From Phycisphaeraceae bacterium (lineage in GTDB: Bacteria > Planctomycetota > Phycisphaerae > Phycisphaerales > Phycisphaeraceae): a stretch of DNA of 64,000 nt. A program made the position numbers and the translations under genes. The notes below the pieces were generated by a model. The model searched no databases. It saw nothing but the letters and a program-made list of their open reading frames with translations, and was not told the DNA's origin. Location of the stretch: the NCBI GenBank assembly GCA_020831765.1, contig JAFIFY010000136.1:1-64000 (forward strand). The letters are read 5' to 3'. Each line of letters begins with the position of its first letter. Position 1 is the stretch's first letter. Of the stretch, positions 27,713-36,818 are shown one piece after another.

Positions 27713-28924
27713 ATGAACAGCCCGGAGCCGGGCCGGACCGCCTCCCCCGCTCGAGTCGCCTTGCGCCGCGTACTGGTGGCGTTCGATCCCGGCCGATGGC
27801 GCTTCCGCGGTGCGCTGCGTGGGATCAACCGCTTTGCCGCCGGTCACGGGGAGTGGGATTTGATGATCGTGCGTTACAGCCGCGCCCTGTGGCCGCTGAG
27901 CGGCGCGGCGTATGACGTCGATGGCATGTTCATCGATGCCGCGCCCGATTCGCTGGAACTGGCCGGCCGCCTCGGTGTCCCCTGCGTCACGCTTTCGGCC
28001 CACGCGGCGCTCGAAGCCATCCCGACGGTGGGTCATGATGATGAGGCGATCGGTCGGCTGGCGTTCGAGACGTTGGAGGGGCGTGGGCTGCGGCGATTCG
28101 GCCTCTTTACCACCGGCGAGACGCACCGCCTGGATGTTCATCGCTTCAGTAGTGCGTTTCAGCGGCATGTCGAGCAGGCCGGGCGAGCGCTTGAAGTGTT
28201 CGTGATTGGCCCTCGGACACAGCAGCGTGGCCACTGGCTGCTCGATGACCAGATCGCCGATCTCGCCGATTGGCTGCGAGCGAGGGCGCACCCATTGGGC
28301 CTTCTGGCGATCGATGATGAGCATGCGTGGCGCGCGGCCGAAGCCGCTCGGTTGGCCGGGCTGAACGTGCCCGGTGATGTGTGCATCCTTGGGGTCGGCG
28401 ATGACGACTGCCTGTGCGAATCGTGCCAGCCGACGCTATCGAGCATCGCCCTGGACTACGAGCAGTTTGGATTTGAGGCGGCAAGGCTGCTTCACACGCT
28501 GTTGACCCATGACCAACAGCCCACGCCCCGCCCCGTCCCGCCGCTCGGTGTCATCGAGCGCGCCAGCACGGACATGCTGGCCATCGAAGACCGTCTGGTG
28601 TCCGATGCCCTGGCGATCATCCGCGATCACGCCGAGCGGCCGCCCGACATTGATGACCTGGCGGTTCGACTGCACACATCCCGCCGTACGCTGTATCGCC
28701 GCTTCGTCGCCGCCCTGGGCTATACGCCCGGCGAAGCACTCCGACGGACGCGACTGGAGGCAGCGCGGCGGTTGATCGTGGGGACCGATCTGAAACTCGT
28801 GACCGTCGCCGACCGCGTCGGCTTCCCGAGCATCTCGCAATTGAGCCGTGACATTCAGCGCGAATACGGCGCCCGTCCCAGCGTGCTCCGCCGCCGCGCC
28901 CAGCGACACCATCCGGCGAAATAA
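27713..28924 (+). CDS. XylR-like transcriptional regulator (LacI-type sensor plus AraC HTH)
   Basis: About 403 residues from the ATG at 27713 (an in-frame ATG at 27701 lies within operator C). Residues about 15-280 form a periplasmic-binding-protein/LacI-like sugar sensor (RRVLVAFDPGRWRFRGALRG; ILGVGDDDCLCESCQPTLSS), as in E. coli XylR. The last 100 residues are two AraC helix-turn-helix units (DDLAVRLHTSRRTLYRRFVA; ADRVGFPSISQLSRDIQREYG). Members bind direct repeats and activate sugar-catabolism genes. The nearby 21-bp direct repeats in front of itself and two PEP-CTERM operons make those the likely targets. The inducer is unknown. No strong Shine-Dalgarno precedes the start. Confidence 0.85.
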   Translation: MNSPEPGRTASPARVALRRVLVAFDPGRWRFRGALRGINRFAAGHGEWDLMIVRYSRALWPLSGAAYDVDGMFIDAAPDSLELAGRLGVPCVTLSAHAALEAIPTVGHDDEAIGRLAFETLEGRGLRRFGLFTTGETHRLDVHRFSSAFQRHVEQAGRALEVFVIGPRTQQRGHWLLDDQIADLADWLRARAHPLGLLAIDDEHAWRAAEAARLAGLNVPGDVCILGVGDDDCLCESCQPTLSSIALDYEQFGFEAARLLHTLLTHDQQPTPRPVPPLGVIERASTDMLAIEDRLVSDALAIIRDHAERPPDIDDLAVRLHTSRRTLYRRFVAALGYTPGEALRRTRLEAARRLIVGTDLKLVTVADRVGFPSISQLSRDIQREYGARPSVLRRRAQRHHPAK

Positions 28925-29119
28925 ACCAGATCCGTTCCGATCACCGAGGGCATGGGGTGGCTTCGCTCGCGCATGATCGGCGATGGGGGTCGGAGCAACG
29001 ATAGAAGCTCAAACTCGCCTGTGGGTGAACCGTTGTCCGTCGAAAACCCCCGGAATCGAATCGTGCGGCGGTCACGGGGAGATCACCCGGGGTCGGGCAG
29101 GCTGGTCGGAAGCGGGGGG

Positions 29120-30721
29120 TTACCGACGGCGCCGACTCAGCCCAAGCAAGCCGCCGATGCCCAGCAGCGCCAACGACGTCGGCTCAGGTATGGCGTCGAA
29201 GCCGGCAGCGCCGTCTACCGCGGGCATGTAATTCTGAAAGAGGATGAAGGCGTCGGCAAGGCCGACCCTGCCGTCTCCGTTGAAGTCGCCCATGGTCCAG
29301 TCCGCGTCGGTCGAACCCAGATTGGCTTGAAGAATGGCCAGGTCGAGGTCGTTGACGATCAGGTCGCTGTTGGCGTCGCCGAAGATGGGCGCTGCATAGA
29401 TGGCGGTGTTGTAGCTCGTCCAACCGGACATGGACCCTTCCAGCCACAGCGCCTTGATGGGATTGGGTGTGTCATCCAATCGCCAAGGGGTAATGACCGT
29501 CGAGATACGGCCGACATCGGAGATTGCGCCCAGCGACTCCCATGTCTGCCCATTGTCGGTTGTGTACATGCGATGAACCTGGGACTGGCTGCCGGTGGCG
29601 TTCGTGGCTACGGCGACATAAAGCAGGTTGGGGTCATCCTGATCAATGGCGATGCTGTAGTTCTTTCGCTGCGGGTTGTTGTCCCAGCCAAGGGCAAGTT
29701 GCGCCACCTGGCTTGAGGACCATTCGCCGTTATCGTCCACGGTGGCCCAGTAGCCGAAATGGGGCGGTGAGCCTCCGGACTCGAACCCGTTGTAGTCCTG
29801 AACGGCCATGGTGACATAGGGTTTGCCGTCCTTGACCGACAAGTCGGCCCAAAGCGCCCGCTGCTGATTGTTTCCGTCGTTGCCCCAGTGCCAGATCGTG
29901 TCGAACAGATGGGTATCGGCGCTGGTCAACTCCGGGAAGTCGCCGAGGTTGAAGGTGTGCGTGCCATCGGCCCGGTAGAAACCCTGCGTGTTGATGTCGT
30001 AGCGAACGTAGTAAATCCCTTCGACCCGACCGATACTCCGTCCGACCAGACTCTCACCCCAGCCGACCCGTGCCCCGACCATATGTATGCTGTCACCTTC
30101 GATGTAGGCTTGGGTGTAGCTACGGTCCTGGCTCAACCCCCTACCGAGCCCGAAAAGCCGATCGAACTGGGTGAAGGTGCTTCCGCCGTCGGTCGAGGTC
30201 CACATACCGGTCTGGCGCCTGCCCGAGAGGTAGTTGACCACCTGATACAGATCACCCGTACTTTCATGCACCATGGGAAAGAACTGCCGGCCCTGATTGA
30301 AGCCGGAGTTCGTGCTGGATTGAATCGGTCCGAAGCTGGTGACATCCCCGGGGTTCTCACTGACTCGCCAGTACGTTCGTCCATCGTTGTAGACCGCGCC
30401 CTGATTGAATGGGACGTGGATGTGGCCGTCGGGCCGGACCATGATGGCTCCAGCCTGGTGAAGGTCGCCGTAGGTCTGGTAGACCAGTCCCGTCTCGATG
30501 TTGCCCGTGGCCACCTCGTAGGATTTGGCGAAGATGTCGCCACCGGAGGTGATGTAATTCATGAACAGCTTGCCATCGGCATAGACGGCATGCGGCCCGT
30601 TGTAACCCCAGGAACCATTCGGTGCGAGCATGGTTGGTGTCTGCGCACTGGTCTGGACGGCAATCGCAAGGGAAGCCGCATAGGCGAATGCGAAGTACAG
30701 CTTGGTGGAGGCGGTGATCAC
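29120..30721 (-). CDS. BNR-type propeller with dockerin-like pair and PEP-CTERM tail
   Basis: 533 residues from a GTG at 30721. GAGGAG at 30731-30736 lies 9 nt before it, and the ATG-type reading to 30889 would overlap the upstream gene. Signal peptide about 1-28 (LYFAFAYAASLAIAVQTSAQ). Residues 35-410 resemble the BNR_4 propeller group, which includes some ulvan lyases and sialidase-like proteins (WTSTDGGSTFTQF, MYTTDNGQTWESLG). Then two dockerin-like Ca-binding repeats (GDANSDLIVNDLDLAILQ; GDFNGDGRVGLADAFILFQ), and finally IPEPTSLALLGIGGLL with RRRR. Extracellular or surface-sorted. Third gene of a probable operon after two PEP-CTERM genes. Confidence 0.8.
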   Translation of the reverse strand: MITASTKLYFAFAYAASLAIAVQTSAQTPTMLAPNGSWGYNGPHAVYADGKLFMNYITSGGDIFAKSYEVATGNIETGLVYQTYGDLHQAGAIMVRPDGHIHVPFNQGAVYNDGRTYWRVSENPGDVTSFGPIQSSTNSGFNQGRQFFPMVHESTGDLYQVVNYLSGRRQTGMWTSTDGGSTFTQFDRLFGLGRGLSQDRSYTQAYIEGDSIHMVGARVGWGESLVGRSIGRVEGIYYVRYDINTQGFYRADGTHTFNLGDFPELTSADTHLFDTIWHWGNDGNNQQRALWADLSVKDGKPYVTMAVQDYNGFESGGSPPHFGYWATVDDNGEWSSSQVAQLALGWDNNPQRKNYSIAIDQDDPNLLYVAVATNATGSQSQVHRMYTTDNGQTWESLGAISDVGRISTVITPWRLDDTPNPIKALWLEGSMSGWTSYNTAIYAAPIFGDANSDLIVNDLDLAILQANLGSTDADWTMGDFNGDGRVGLADAFILFQNYMPAVDGAAGFDAIPEPTSLALLGIGGLLGLSRRRR

Positions 30722-30730
30722 GGTCGAAAG

Positions 30731-30736
30731 CTCCTC
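30731..30736 (-). promoter_or_regulatory. ribosome binding site that sets the GTG start of the BNR/PEP-CTERM gene
   Basis: Reads GAGGAG on the minus strand, 9 nt before the GTG at 30721. This is a much better site than any in front of the longer reading, and it places the start just ahead of a good signal peptide. Confidence 0.7.
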
Positions 30737-30854
30737 AAAAGGCTTGCCGTCAGGGTGTTGGCCATGGTCGCCCCGACGTCGATGGGCAATCAACAAAAAC
30801 GGGCGGAGACGAAATGTCTTCCGCCCGACTTTGTTGGTGCTTGTATCGGTCAAT

Positions 30855-31646
30855 CTAAGGCCTGCGACGAAGCAGCAGCAGGCCGCCAACGCTCAGCAGG
30901 GCGAGGCTGGCCGGTTCGGGGATCAGAAGCGTGACGTTGTCGATGAAGATATTTCCTTCGGCATTGGTCGCCGTTGCTCCGCCGAAGTAAATACGGAAAT
31001 CAACGGTATCGGTCGCGGTGATCCCAAGGTCCGCCGAATATCGGTTCCAGGAAAAAACCGCGCTCGCGGGCCTGATGACATTGAGCGAGCCGTTGTCGCC
31101 GAAATCGATGGCCGCATCAGCCGGATCGTCGATAAATCCCTGTCCTTCACCGAAAACCGTCTGCGTGGAAAAACCATCGGTGCTGTAGGCAAAACGGACG
31201 TGGTCGGGGCCGCTGCCACGCCAGCCGATATCCAGCACGAGTGAATCCAGGTGAATCGATTCTCCTGGATCAAGCGTAATGCTGAAGGTGAAGGCGTGGG
31301 TGTCAATATCTGAAAATACCCGTCCGAACGCTCGACCATTGGCACCCGACCAGGCCGCCTCGCCCAGACTCTGGATTGGGTCGCCTCCGGCGTAACTCGT
31401 ACCATCGGCGTCGATCCCTTTGCCGCCACTTTGCCCCCCGTTGGATGGCGAAAAAGTGAAGCCCACGGCCGAGGCGCTGACCCCGGGCGCTGTCGAAGTC
31501 GCATTCAAATTGCTGGCGAATTGCCACTGAGCCACGGTATCCGGGCCGGGCGTCAGGTCGACCACCGCCGCACCAGCGGCACCGGACATGCCGACGCACG
31601 TCCCCGCCATTACGGTCAACATATGCTTGAGTCTGAGTCTGCTCAT
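30855..31646 (-). CDS. PEP-CTERM protein, tandem paralogue 1
   Basis: 263 residues from the ATG at 31646 (MSRLRLK), with GGAG 10 nt upstream; the longer reading to 31670 is not needed. Signal peptide about 1-28 (LTVMAGTCVGMSGAAGA), then VVDLTPGPDTVAQWQF and a beta-rich domain, ending IPEPASLALLSVGGLLLL plus RRRP. Its start and body align with the gene immediately upstream (MSRLNIK, VIDLTPGSNTVAQW), so this is a tandem duplication that has diverged. Function is unknown; the beta domain may bind carbohydrate or build surface structures. 64 bp separate the pair, so one transcript is likely. Confidence 0.85.
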   Translation of the reverse strand: MSRLRLKHMLTVMAGTCVGMSGAAGAAVVDLTPGPDTVAQWQFASNLNATSTAPGVSASAVGFTFSPSNGGQSGGKGIDADGTSYAGGDPIQSLGEAAWSGANGRAFGRVFSDIDTHAFTFSITLDPGESIHLDSLVLDIGWRGSGPDHVRFAYSTDGFSTQTVFGEGQGFIDDPADAAIDFGDNGSLNVIRPASAVFSWNRYSADLGITATDTVDFRIYFGGATATNAEGNIFIDNVTLLIPEPASLALLSVGGLLLLRRRP

Positions 31647-31710
31647 GGTTCCATTTCTCCTTCGATCCATAAAAGTCTAAACTCTGTTCTTCACGCCTGT
31701 ATAGGTCGCT

Positions 31711-32553
31711 CTAAGGCCGTCGACGAAGCAAGAGCAGGCCGCCAACGCCCAGCAGAGCGAGGCTGGCTGGCTCGGGGATGACTTGGCCTGTGATGGTGAG
31801 GTTTCCAAGCAGGAGGCTGTTTGCTGGATCCGTACCGGAACCTCCGCCAGCGGCATAGATGCGAAAGTAAACATCACCGGTGAGGTTCTGGCCCTCAGTG
31901 CCTTCAAGGTCATCGTGGACAAACCGATTCCACGAACTGCCAAAATTGCCGGATCCCTTCACCATGTTGAGGGAGCCATCGGCACCGTACCCCATCCCGG
32001 CGTCGCCTTCATTGTCGATAAAGCCGTCGCCGCCACCGATGAACACCTCACTGGTGAACGAGGAATCAAGGCTGTAAACGACTCGAAAAGCGCTGGGGCC
32101 ACTGCTTCGAGGGCCGAAGTCGGCCACGACGCTCTCGAGGTTGAGCCAGTAACCATCCGCGATGGAGATGCTGAACTCCAGCGCCTTCGTGGCCGTTGCG
32201 ATATCCGACTCGTCCCAGGCTCGCGAAAAGTAATATCCCGACTCACCGACCACATCTCGAAAGTCCACGTTCTGCACCGGACTCGGCGGATCACCGTAGG
32301 TGCCGCCATCAGCCGAGGGCCTGTGGTTCGTGCTGAAGCCGGAGCCGGCCGGACTGAAGGTTAAGCCCACATTGCTCGCGGATGCGACGTTGTCTCCGAT
32401 GGTTGTCGCGCTCAGGCTGCTCTCGAGCGTCCACTGCGCCACAGTGTTCGAACCGGGCGTCAGGTCGATCACCCCAGCTTGGGCTGCGCCGGACATGCCG
32501 ACGCACGTCCCCGCCATCACGGTCAACACATGCTTGATATTGAGTCTGCTCAT
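31711..32553 (-). CDS. PEP-CTERM protein, tandem paralogue 2
   Basis: 280 residues from the ATG at 32553 (MSRLNIKHV), with AAAGGAG in the leader. The signal peptide LTVMAGTCVGMSGAAQAG is nearly identical to the next gene's, while the middle has diverged. It ends IPEPASLALLGVGGLLLL plus RRRP. Operator copy A lies 144 bp upstream, almost the same distance as copy B from the other PEP-CTERM operon. It is the first gene of a probable three-gene unit (this gene, paralogue 1, BNR protein). Exosortase-dependent surface or extracellular placement is expected from the tail; the molecular role is unknown. Confidence 0.85.
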   Translation of the reverse strand: MSRLNIKHVLTVMAGTCVGMSGAAQAGVIDLTPGSNTVAQWTLESSLSATTIGDNVASASNVGLTFSPAGSGFSTNHRPSADGGTYGDPPSPVQNVDFRDVVGESGYYFSRAWDESDIATATKALEFSISIADGYWLNLESVVADFGPRSSGPSAFRVVYSLDSSFTSEVFIGGGDGFIDNEGDAGMGYGADGSLNMVKGSGNFGSSWNRFVHDDLEGTEGQNLTGDVYFRIYAAGGGSGTDPANSLLLGNLTITGQVIPEPASLALLGVGGLLLLRRRP

Positions 32554-32877
32554 CGTTCCTTTTCTCCTTTGATCCACGAAAAAATTACATATGGCCCTCA
32601 CGCTGAGAGGCCTACCGCGACTACGGAGACCGAGCGGCCTCCTCCAATTGCGGCGAAATAGACTCTACACTAGGTTGTGGCGTGGAGATTGGCGTAGCGT
32701 GCCAAAATATGATCATGACGTGCCAAGGCGACCGAAAAAGGTGCCGCCGGGCCGGCTTGCGGCTTCCCGGATGCACTCGCGCAGCTTGCTGATCGCGTTC
32801 GGCCCCCGGCTGATGGCACTTCCGCGGAAGACTTTCGGAGATTCCGGGGGGCCTGGCACTTCCCGGGGGCGGGGTGT
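32554..32877. other. intergenic region with operator copy A and GC-rich repeat
   Basis: 324 bp between the PEP-CTERM gene and the end of putA. The left part should be the PEP-CTERM promoter; a TAGAGT on the minus strand at about 32661-32666 could be a -10 element without a good -35, as expected for activator dependence. Right part: TTCCGGGGG at 32842-32850, a member of the intergenic GC-rich repeats, just after the putA stop codon. No gene is supported. Confidence 0.5.
32698..32725 (-). promoter_or_regulatory. operator copy A (direct repeat at 21 bp)
   Basis: Two perfect CGTGCCA half-sites at 32698-32704 and 32719-32725, 21 bp apart, with an AT-rich centre containing ATATGATCATGA. Nearest gene is the PEP-CTERM gene starting at 32553 on the minus strand, 144 bp away. 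Probable binding site of the XylR-like regulator encoded at 27.7-28.9 kb. Confidence 0.78.
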
Positions 32878-35800
32878 TTACTCGGAGAGGTCGATGGCCA
32901 GGGATTCATCGGGGGCGAAGCCGCGGCGGAGCGTCTCTTCGGTGATGGTTCTGGCTTCGACGAACTGGTGGAGATAGTCCGGGCCGCCGGCCTTGGCGCC
33001 GACGCCGCTGAGCTTGAACCCGCCGAACGGTTGGCGCCCGACGATCGAGCCGGTGATGGGTCGGTTGATGTAGAGGTTGCCCACCTCGAAACGCTCGCGC
33101 GCCATGCTGCAATGAATCGGACTTCTCGAGTAGATGCCGCCGGTCAGGGCGTATGGGGTGTTGTTGGCGATTCGCAGTGCCGTCTCGAAGTCCGGCGCGG
33201 CGATGATGGCCAGCACAGGGCCGAAGATTTCTTCCTGGGCCAGGGGTGAATCGGGATCGACATCGGCGAATACGGTCGGCCCGACGTAATGGCCGGGCGT
33301 TGGGGCGCGGGATTCCAGAAGACAGGTTGCCTGTTCCCTGCCTCGCTCGATGGCCTGGCCGATGCGCTGTTGCGCCTCGGAATCGATCACGGGCGGGACG
33401 ATGTTGGCCGGGTCGGCGGGATCGCCGATGCGCAGACTTCGCGCGGCTTCGACAACCCGTCGGCCAAACGCGCGAATCTGCCCGCCCACCACGATGACAC
33501 GTGAACAGGCCGAGCATTTCTGCCCGGCATAACCAAAGGCCGAATCCACCACGCCGCGCACCGCATCGTCGGGATCGGCATCATCATCGACGATAATGGA
33601 ATTCTTGCCGCCCATCTCGGCGACAATGCGGCGGATGTGGTGTTGCCCTTCGGCGACCTTCGCGCCGCTGTGGTTGATCCAGCAGCCGACCTTTCGCGAG
33701 CCGGTGAAGCTGACAAAGCGGATGCGCGGATGCTCGACCAACGCTGCGCCCAGTTCATCATCGCCGGGAAGAAAGCCGATCACGCCCGGTGGCAGGCCGA
33801 CCTCTTTACTGATCAGAAGTTCGACCAGTTTGCCGGCGATGGCGGGCGTCTGGGGCGCGGGCTTGAGGATGACGGCGTTGCCGGTGACCAGGGGCGCGGC
33901 GATCATGCCCGTGACGATGGCCAGCGGGAAGTTCCAGGGCGTGATGACCGCGCCGATGCCCCGTGGCTGGTAGTGATAGCGATTGGTCTCACCGGGCACA
34001 TTGAGCCAAAGTCCACGATCCAGCACCACCGCCTGGCGGGCGTAATACTCCAGAAAGTCGATCGCTTCGCAGACATCGCCATCGGCATCGGCCCAGGGCT
34101 TGCCCGCTTCGAGGATGATGCGGGCGGTCAGTTCATCCCGTCGTTGACGAATCGCCTCAGCAGCGCGGATCATGCACGCAGCGCGTTCCGATGCCGGTAC
34201 CCGGCGCCAGCTTTCAAACGCGCGTTCACCGACCTCGATCGCGCGCTTCATCTCCCCGGCCCCGGCCAGGTGAACCCGGGCGATGACCTGATCGGGCGCG
34301 GCGGGATTGGTCGAACGATCCAGTCGATCGGTGGTGATGGCACGGCCGTCGATCAGTGGCCGGCAGGTCCACGCTCCGGCGGAGCGGACCTTGTCGATCG
34401 CTTCGTGGAGATTCCCGCGTTCCCTCGGGTCGGTGAAGCGGCGAACGGGTTCGGGCTGGTATTCGGGCAGTTCGGCAAGCGAATCGATGGCGCGGGTTTG
34501 TGAAGTGGTCGCCATGTTGGGCTCCGTGGTGTTCTCCAAAGCCGGGGCTGGCGCGCTGCCCTCGGCTCGCTGGGGTTGGTTCGATCGATCTTCAATGCCA
34601 ACATCGCCGGGTGGAGCCAGCAGCGTGTCCGGGTCCATGCCTTGGGCAAAGCCCATACGCAGGAAGGACTGGCTGGAGGTATTCTCCAGCAGGCGGCGAA
34701 CCAGGTAAGCCATGCCGGGCAGCAGCTCGCCAAAGGGCACATAGATGCGCAGCGGGTGGCCCTGGCTCACCATGGCCCGTTTGAGCTTTTCGGCCATGCC
34801 GTAAAGCATCTGGAACTCGAAGCGCGAGTGCTCCAGTTTCAGCGAACGAGCCATGGCGACGGCCAACGCCAGCGAACGGACATTGTGCGTCGCCACGGCC
34901 GCTTCGATGTGTGGATGGGCATTGAGCAGCTTCCAGAGGCAACGCTCATAGGACCGATCGGTGTCCGCCTTGCGTGTCCAGACGGGGATGGGCCAGCCGC
35001 GCTGCTGCGCGATGACGGTTTCGTAATCCCAGTAAGCGCCGCGCACCAGGCGGACCATGATCGGGGCCGGCCGGTCCGCGGCCCAGCGGATCAACGCTTC
35101 GAGGTCATCTTCGGTCTCGCGCAGATACGCCTGCATGGCGATGCCCACATCGGGCCAGTCGCGCAGCTCCGGCTCCATGAGCAACTCCCGGAACACGCGC
35201 AGGGTGATCTGCTTGGTGTCGTACTGCTCCATGTCCAGGTTGATCAGCGCGCCGTGCTTTCTGGCTTCAAGCATGATCGGGCGCAGGCGGTCGCGGACCA
35301 CGGCCGCGGTATGTGCCGGGTGCAGGGCGCGGAACTGTGAGCAAAGGGCGGTGATCTTGACCGAGACATTGAGAACCGGGGCCGCGGGCCGATCGCCGTT
35401 GAGCCACGGGCGTTGGACGGCCAGGCCGCGGACATGGGGTGACAAGCGACGGATCAGATCGAGGCAGCGAGCCTGATAGCTTTCGGCTTCCTGTTCCGAG
35501 AGCGTGGCTTCGCCGAGCAGATCGAGCGTGAAGCCCATGCCGCGCCGGGCAAGCTTCCTGATGGCGGGGAGGATCGAATCCGCATCGTGGCCCGCGATGA
35601 AGCTGTGAGCCATCATCCCCGCCGCGCCTCGAACCAACGCGCTGATCGCGTGGGCCAGGGGCCCGGATTCGGAGTGGCGAAGCAGCGTGTTCAGGAGCGC
35701 GGGGCGTCGGCCGATCAGAGGCAGGCCGGCAAGCACCTTGGGTTGATGGGTGAAATACTCGCGCAGATGCCGGACAAGCCCGGTATCGTTCTCTTCCAGT

Positions 35801-35997
35801 GCCGGCAGCACATCGACAAAGCGCAGCGCCTGAACGCGCAGCCGTTCATCGGCCATCAACCGCGTCATCACCGGGCCGCCCGGCACCGCCGAGCCGCGTT
35901 GACGGGCAGCGCTGGCCAACAGTTCACGGCCGATGGCCGTTGCGGTCGATTCGATCGAGCCCGGGTGATTGTCGGTCCGGGCGATGGCCTGATGCAT
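32878..35997 (-). CDS. putA: bifunctional proline dehydrogenase / L-glutamate gamma-semialdehyde dehydrogenase
   Basis: 1039 residues from the ATG at 35997; a slightly longer reading to 36036 is possible. The N-terminal half (to about 480) is the FAD-dependent proline dehydrogenase barrel, recognisable from VRLVRGAYWDYE and the YLVRRLLENTSSQSFLR segment that binds proline carboxylate. The C-terminal half is the NAD-dependent aldehyde dehydrogenase with VITPWNFPLAIVTG, EMGGKNSIIVDDDAD and the catalytic Cys in FGYAGQKCSACSR. Together they oxidise proline to glutamate, channelling P5C between sites. There is no DNA-binding N-terminal domain or extra C-terminal domain, so this is a minimal PutA. 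No proline transporter is adjacent. Confidence 0.93.
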   Translation of the reverse strand: MHQAIARTDNHPGSIESTATAIGRELLASAARQRGSAVPGGPVMTRLMADERLRVQALRFVDVLPALEENDTGLVRHLREYFTHQPKVLAGLPLIGRRPALLNTLLRHSESGPLAHAISALVRGAAGMMAHSFIAGHDADSILPAIRKLARRGMGFTLDLLGEATLSEQEAESYQARCLDLIRRLSPHVRGLAVQRPWLNGDRPAAPVLNVSVKITALCSQFRALHPAHTAAVVRDRLRPIMLEARKHGALINLDMEQYDTKQITLRVFRELLMEPELRDWPDVGIAMQAYLRETEDDLEALIRWAADRPAPIMVRLVRGAYWDYETVIAQQRGWPIPVWTRKADTDRSYERCLWKLLNAHPHIEAAVATHNVRSLALAVAMARSLKLEHSRFEFQMLYGMAEKLKRAMVSQGHPLRIYVPFGELLPGMAYLVRRLLENTSSQSFLRMGFAQGMDPDTLLAPPGDVGIEDRSNQPQRAEGSAPAPALENTTEPNMATTSQTRAIDSLAELPEYQPEPVRRFTDPRERGNLHEAIDKVRSAGAWTCRPLIDGRAITTDRLDRSTNPAAPDQVIARVHLAGAGEMKRAIEVGERAFESWRRVPASERAACMIRAAEAIRQRRDELTARIILEAGKPWADADGDVCEAIDFLEYYARQAVVLDRGLWLNVPGETNRYHYQPRGIGAVITPWNFPLAIVTGMIAAPLVTGNAVILKPAPQTPAIAGKLVELLISKEVGLPPGVIGFLPGDDELGAALVEHPRIRFVSFTGSRKVGCWINHSGAKVAEGQHHIRRIVAEMGGKNSIIVDDDADPDDAVRGVVDSAFGYAGQKCSACSRVIVVGGQIRAFGRRVVEAARSLRIGDPADPANIVPPVIDSEAQQRIGQAIERGREQATCLLESRAPTPGHYVGPTVFADVDPDSPLAQEEIFGPVLAIIAAPDFETALRIANNTPYALTGGIYSRSPIHCSMARERFEVGNLYINRPITGSIVGRQPFGGFKLSGVGAKAGGPDYLHQFVEARTITEETLRRGFAPDESLAIDLSE

Positions 35998-36105
35998 CCA
36001 GGGACTCCGAGGCAAGCCGGAAGTAAACCCGCCCAATCGTATGCTCGACTCGAGGCCGAACCGCGCATGATGCGCAATCTTCGAGCGTTGGTGGCCGGGG
36101 GCGGT

Positions 36106-36801
36106 TTACGTCGCGAGGCGATCGGCGGCTTCTTCCAGCAGCGATTCGATCGTATCGGGCTCGAAGCCGCGCCGGGCAAGCAGACCCGCGAGTCTTCGCA
36201 ACACGCCCGCCCGGGCTCGGGCTGCCTGGTCGCCAACGCCGCGCTTCGCCGTGTCGAGCCGTGCAAGCTCGGCACCAAGGAACTGGTCCATCAGTTGCCG
36301 CGCGGCCTCGGACTCGTTCGCTACTCCGGCTTCCAGTGCCGGGTCCAAAGCGTCCGGGTCGATGCCACGCCGTTGAAGCTTGATGCGCAGCAGGTTTGAG
36401 CCCGCGGGCCGACGGCGTGTTGCATCATGCACCACCGCCTCGGCCAGGGCACGATCGTCGATCGCCCCGCTCTTCTCCAGATCATTCACGATCCCCTCGG
36501 CCAGCGATTCATCCGCGCCCCGGTCAAGCAGAAAGGCGCGCATCTCGGCCCTGCTCAGATTGCGGCGGTTGATTCGCGCGATGGCCTGCCGATACAGATC
36601 ATCGCGCTGGGCCATCCGCGTGGCACGCGCGGCCAGCTCGCCGGTCCATGCGGTCCCCACCGCAAGCCCCAACTCCTCGATGCGCCGCTGATGCAGGCGA
36701 ACCAGGCAACGGCCCGCGGCCAGAACGCTGAACCACCCTTCGCGCTTCAGCGGCCGGATGGCGGTGATATTGACCTGCGATTCCTGATTCTCGGTAGGCA
36801 T
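36106..36801 (-). CDS. recX: RecX-family regulator of RecA
   Basis: 231 residues from the ATG at 36801; the reading to 36978 overlaps the CPxCG gene and is rejected. RecX binds RecA filaments and limits their activity. The three-helix RecX repeats are visible (RRNLSRAEMRAFLLDRGADES; RRRPAGSNLLRIKLQRRGID; ARAGVLRRLAGLLARRGFEPD), with the N-terminal beta extension (EGWFSVLAAGRCLVRLH). Length is at the long end for the family. RecA is not in the window. It lies 17 bp after the CPxCG mini-gene and 108 bp before putA, all on the minus strand. Confidence 0.82.
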   Translation of the reverse strand: MPTENQESQVNITAIRPLKREGWFSVLAAGRCLVRLHQRRIEELGLAVGTAWTGELAARATRMAQRDDLYRQAIARINRRNLSRAEMRAFLLDRGADESLAEGIVNDLEKSGAIDDRALAEAVVHDATRRRPAGSNLLRIKLQRRGIDPDALDPALEAGVANESEAARQLMDQFLGAELARLDTAKRGVGDQAARARAGVLRRLAGLLARRGFEPDTIESLLEEAADRLAT

Positions 36802-36818
36802 GATCGACCCGGGAAATT

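Noticed and set aside
25339-32725. TGGCAC in the operators as sigma54 -24 elements
   Set aside because: The required GC of the -12 element (TTGC) is not at the correct distance, and the two half-sites are a better fit to a direct repeat.
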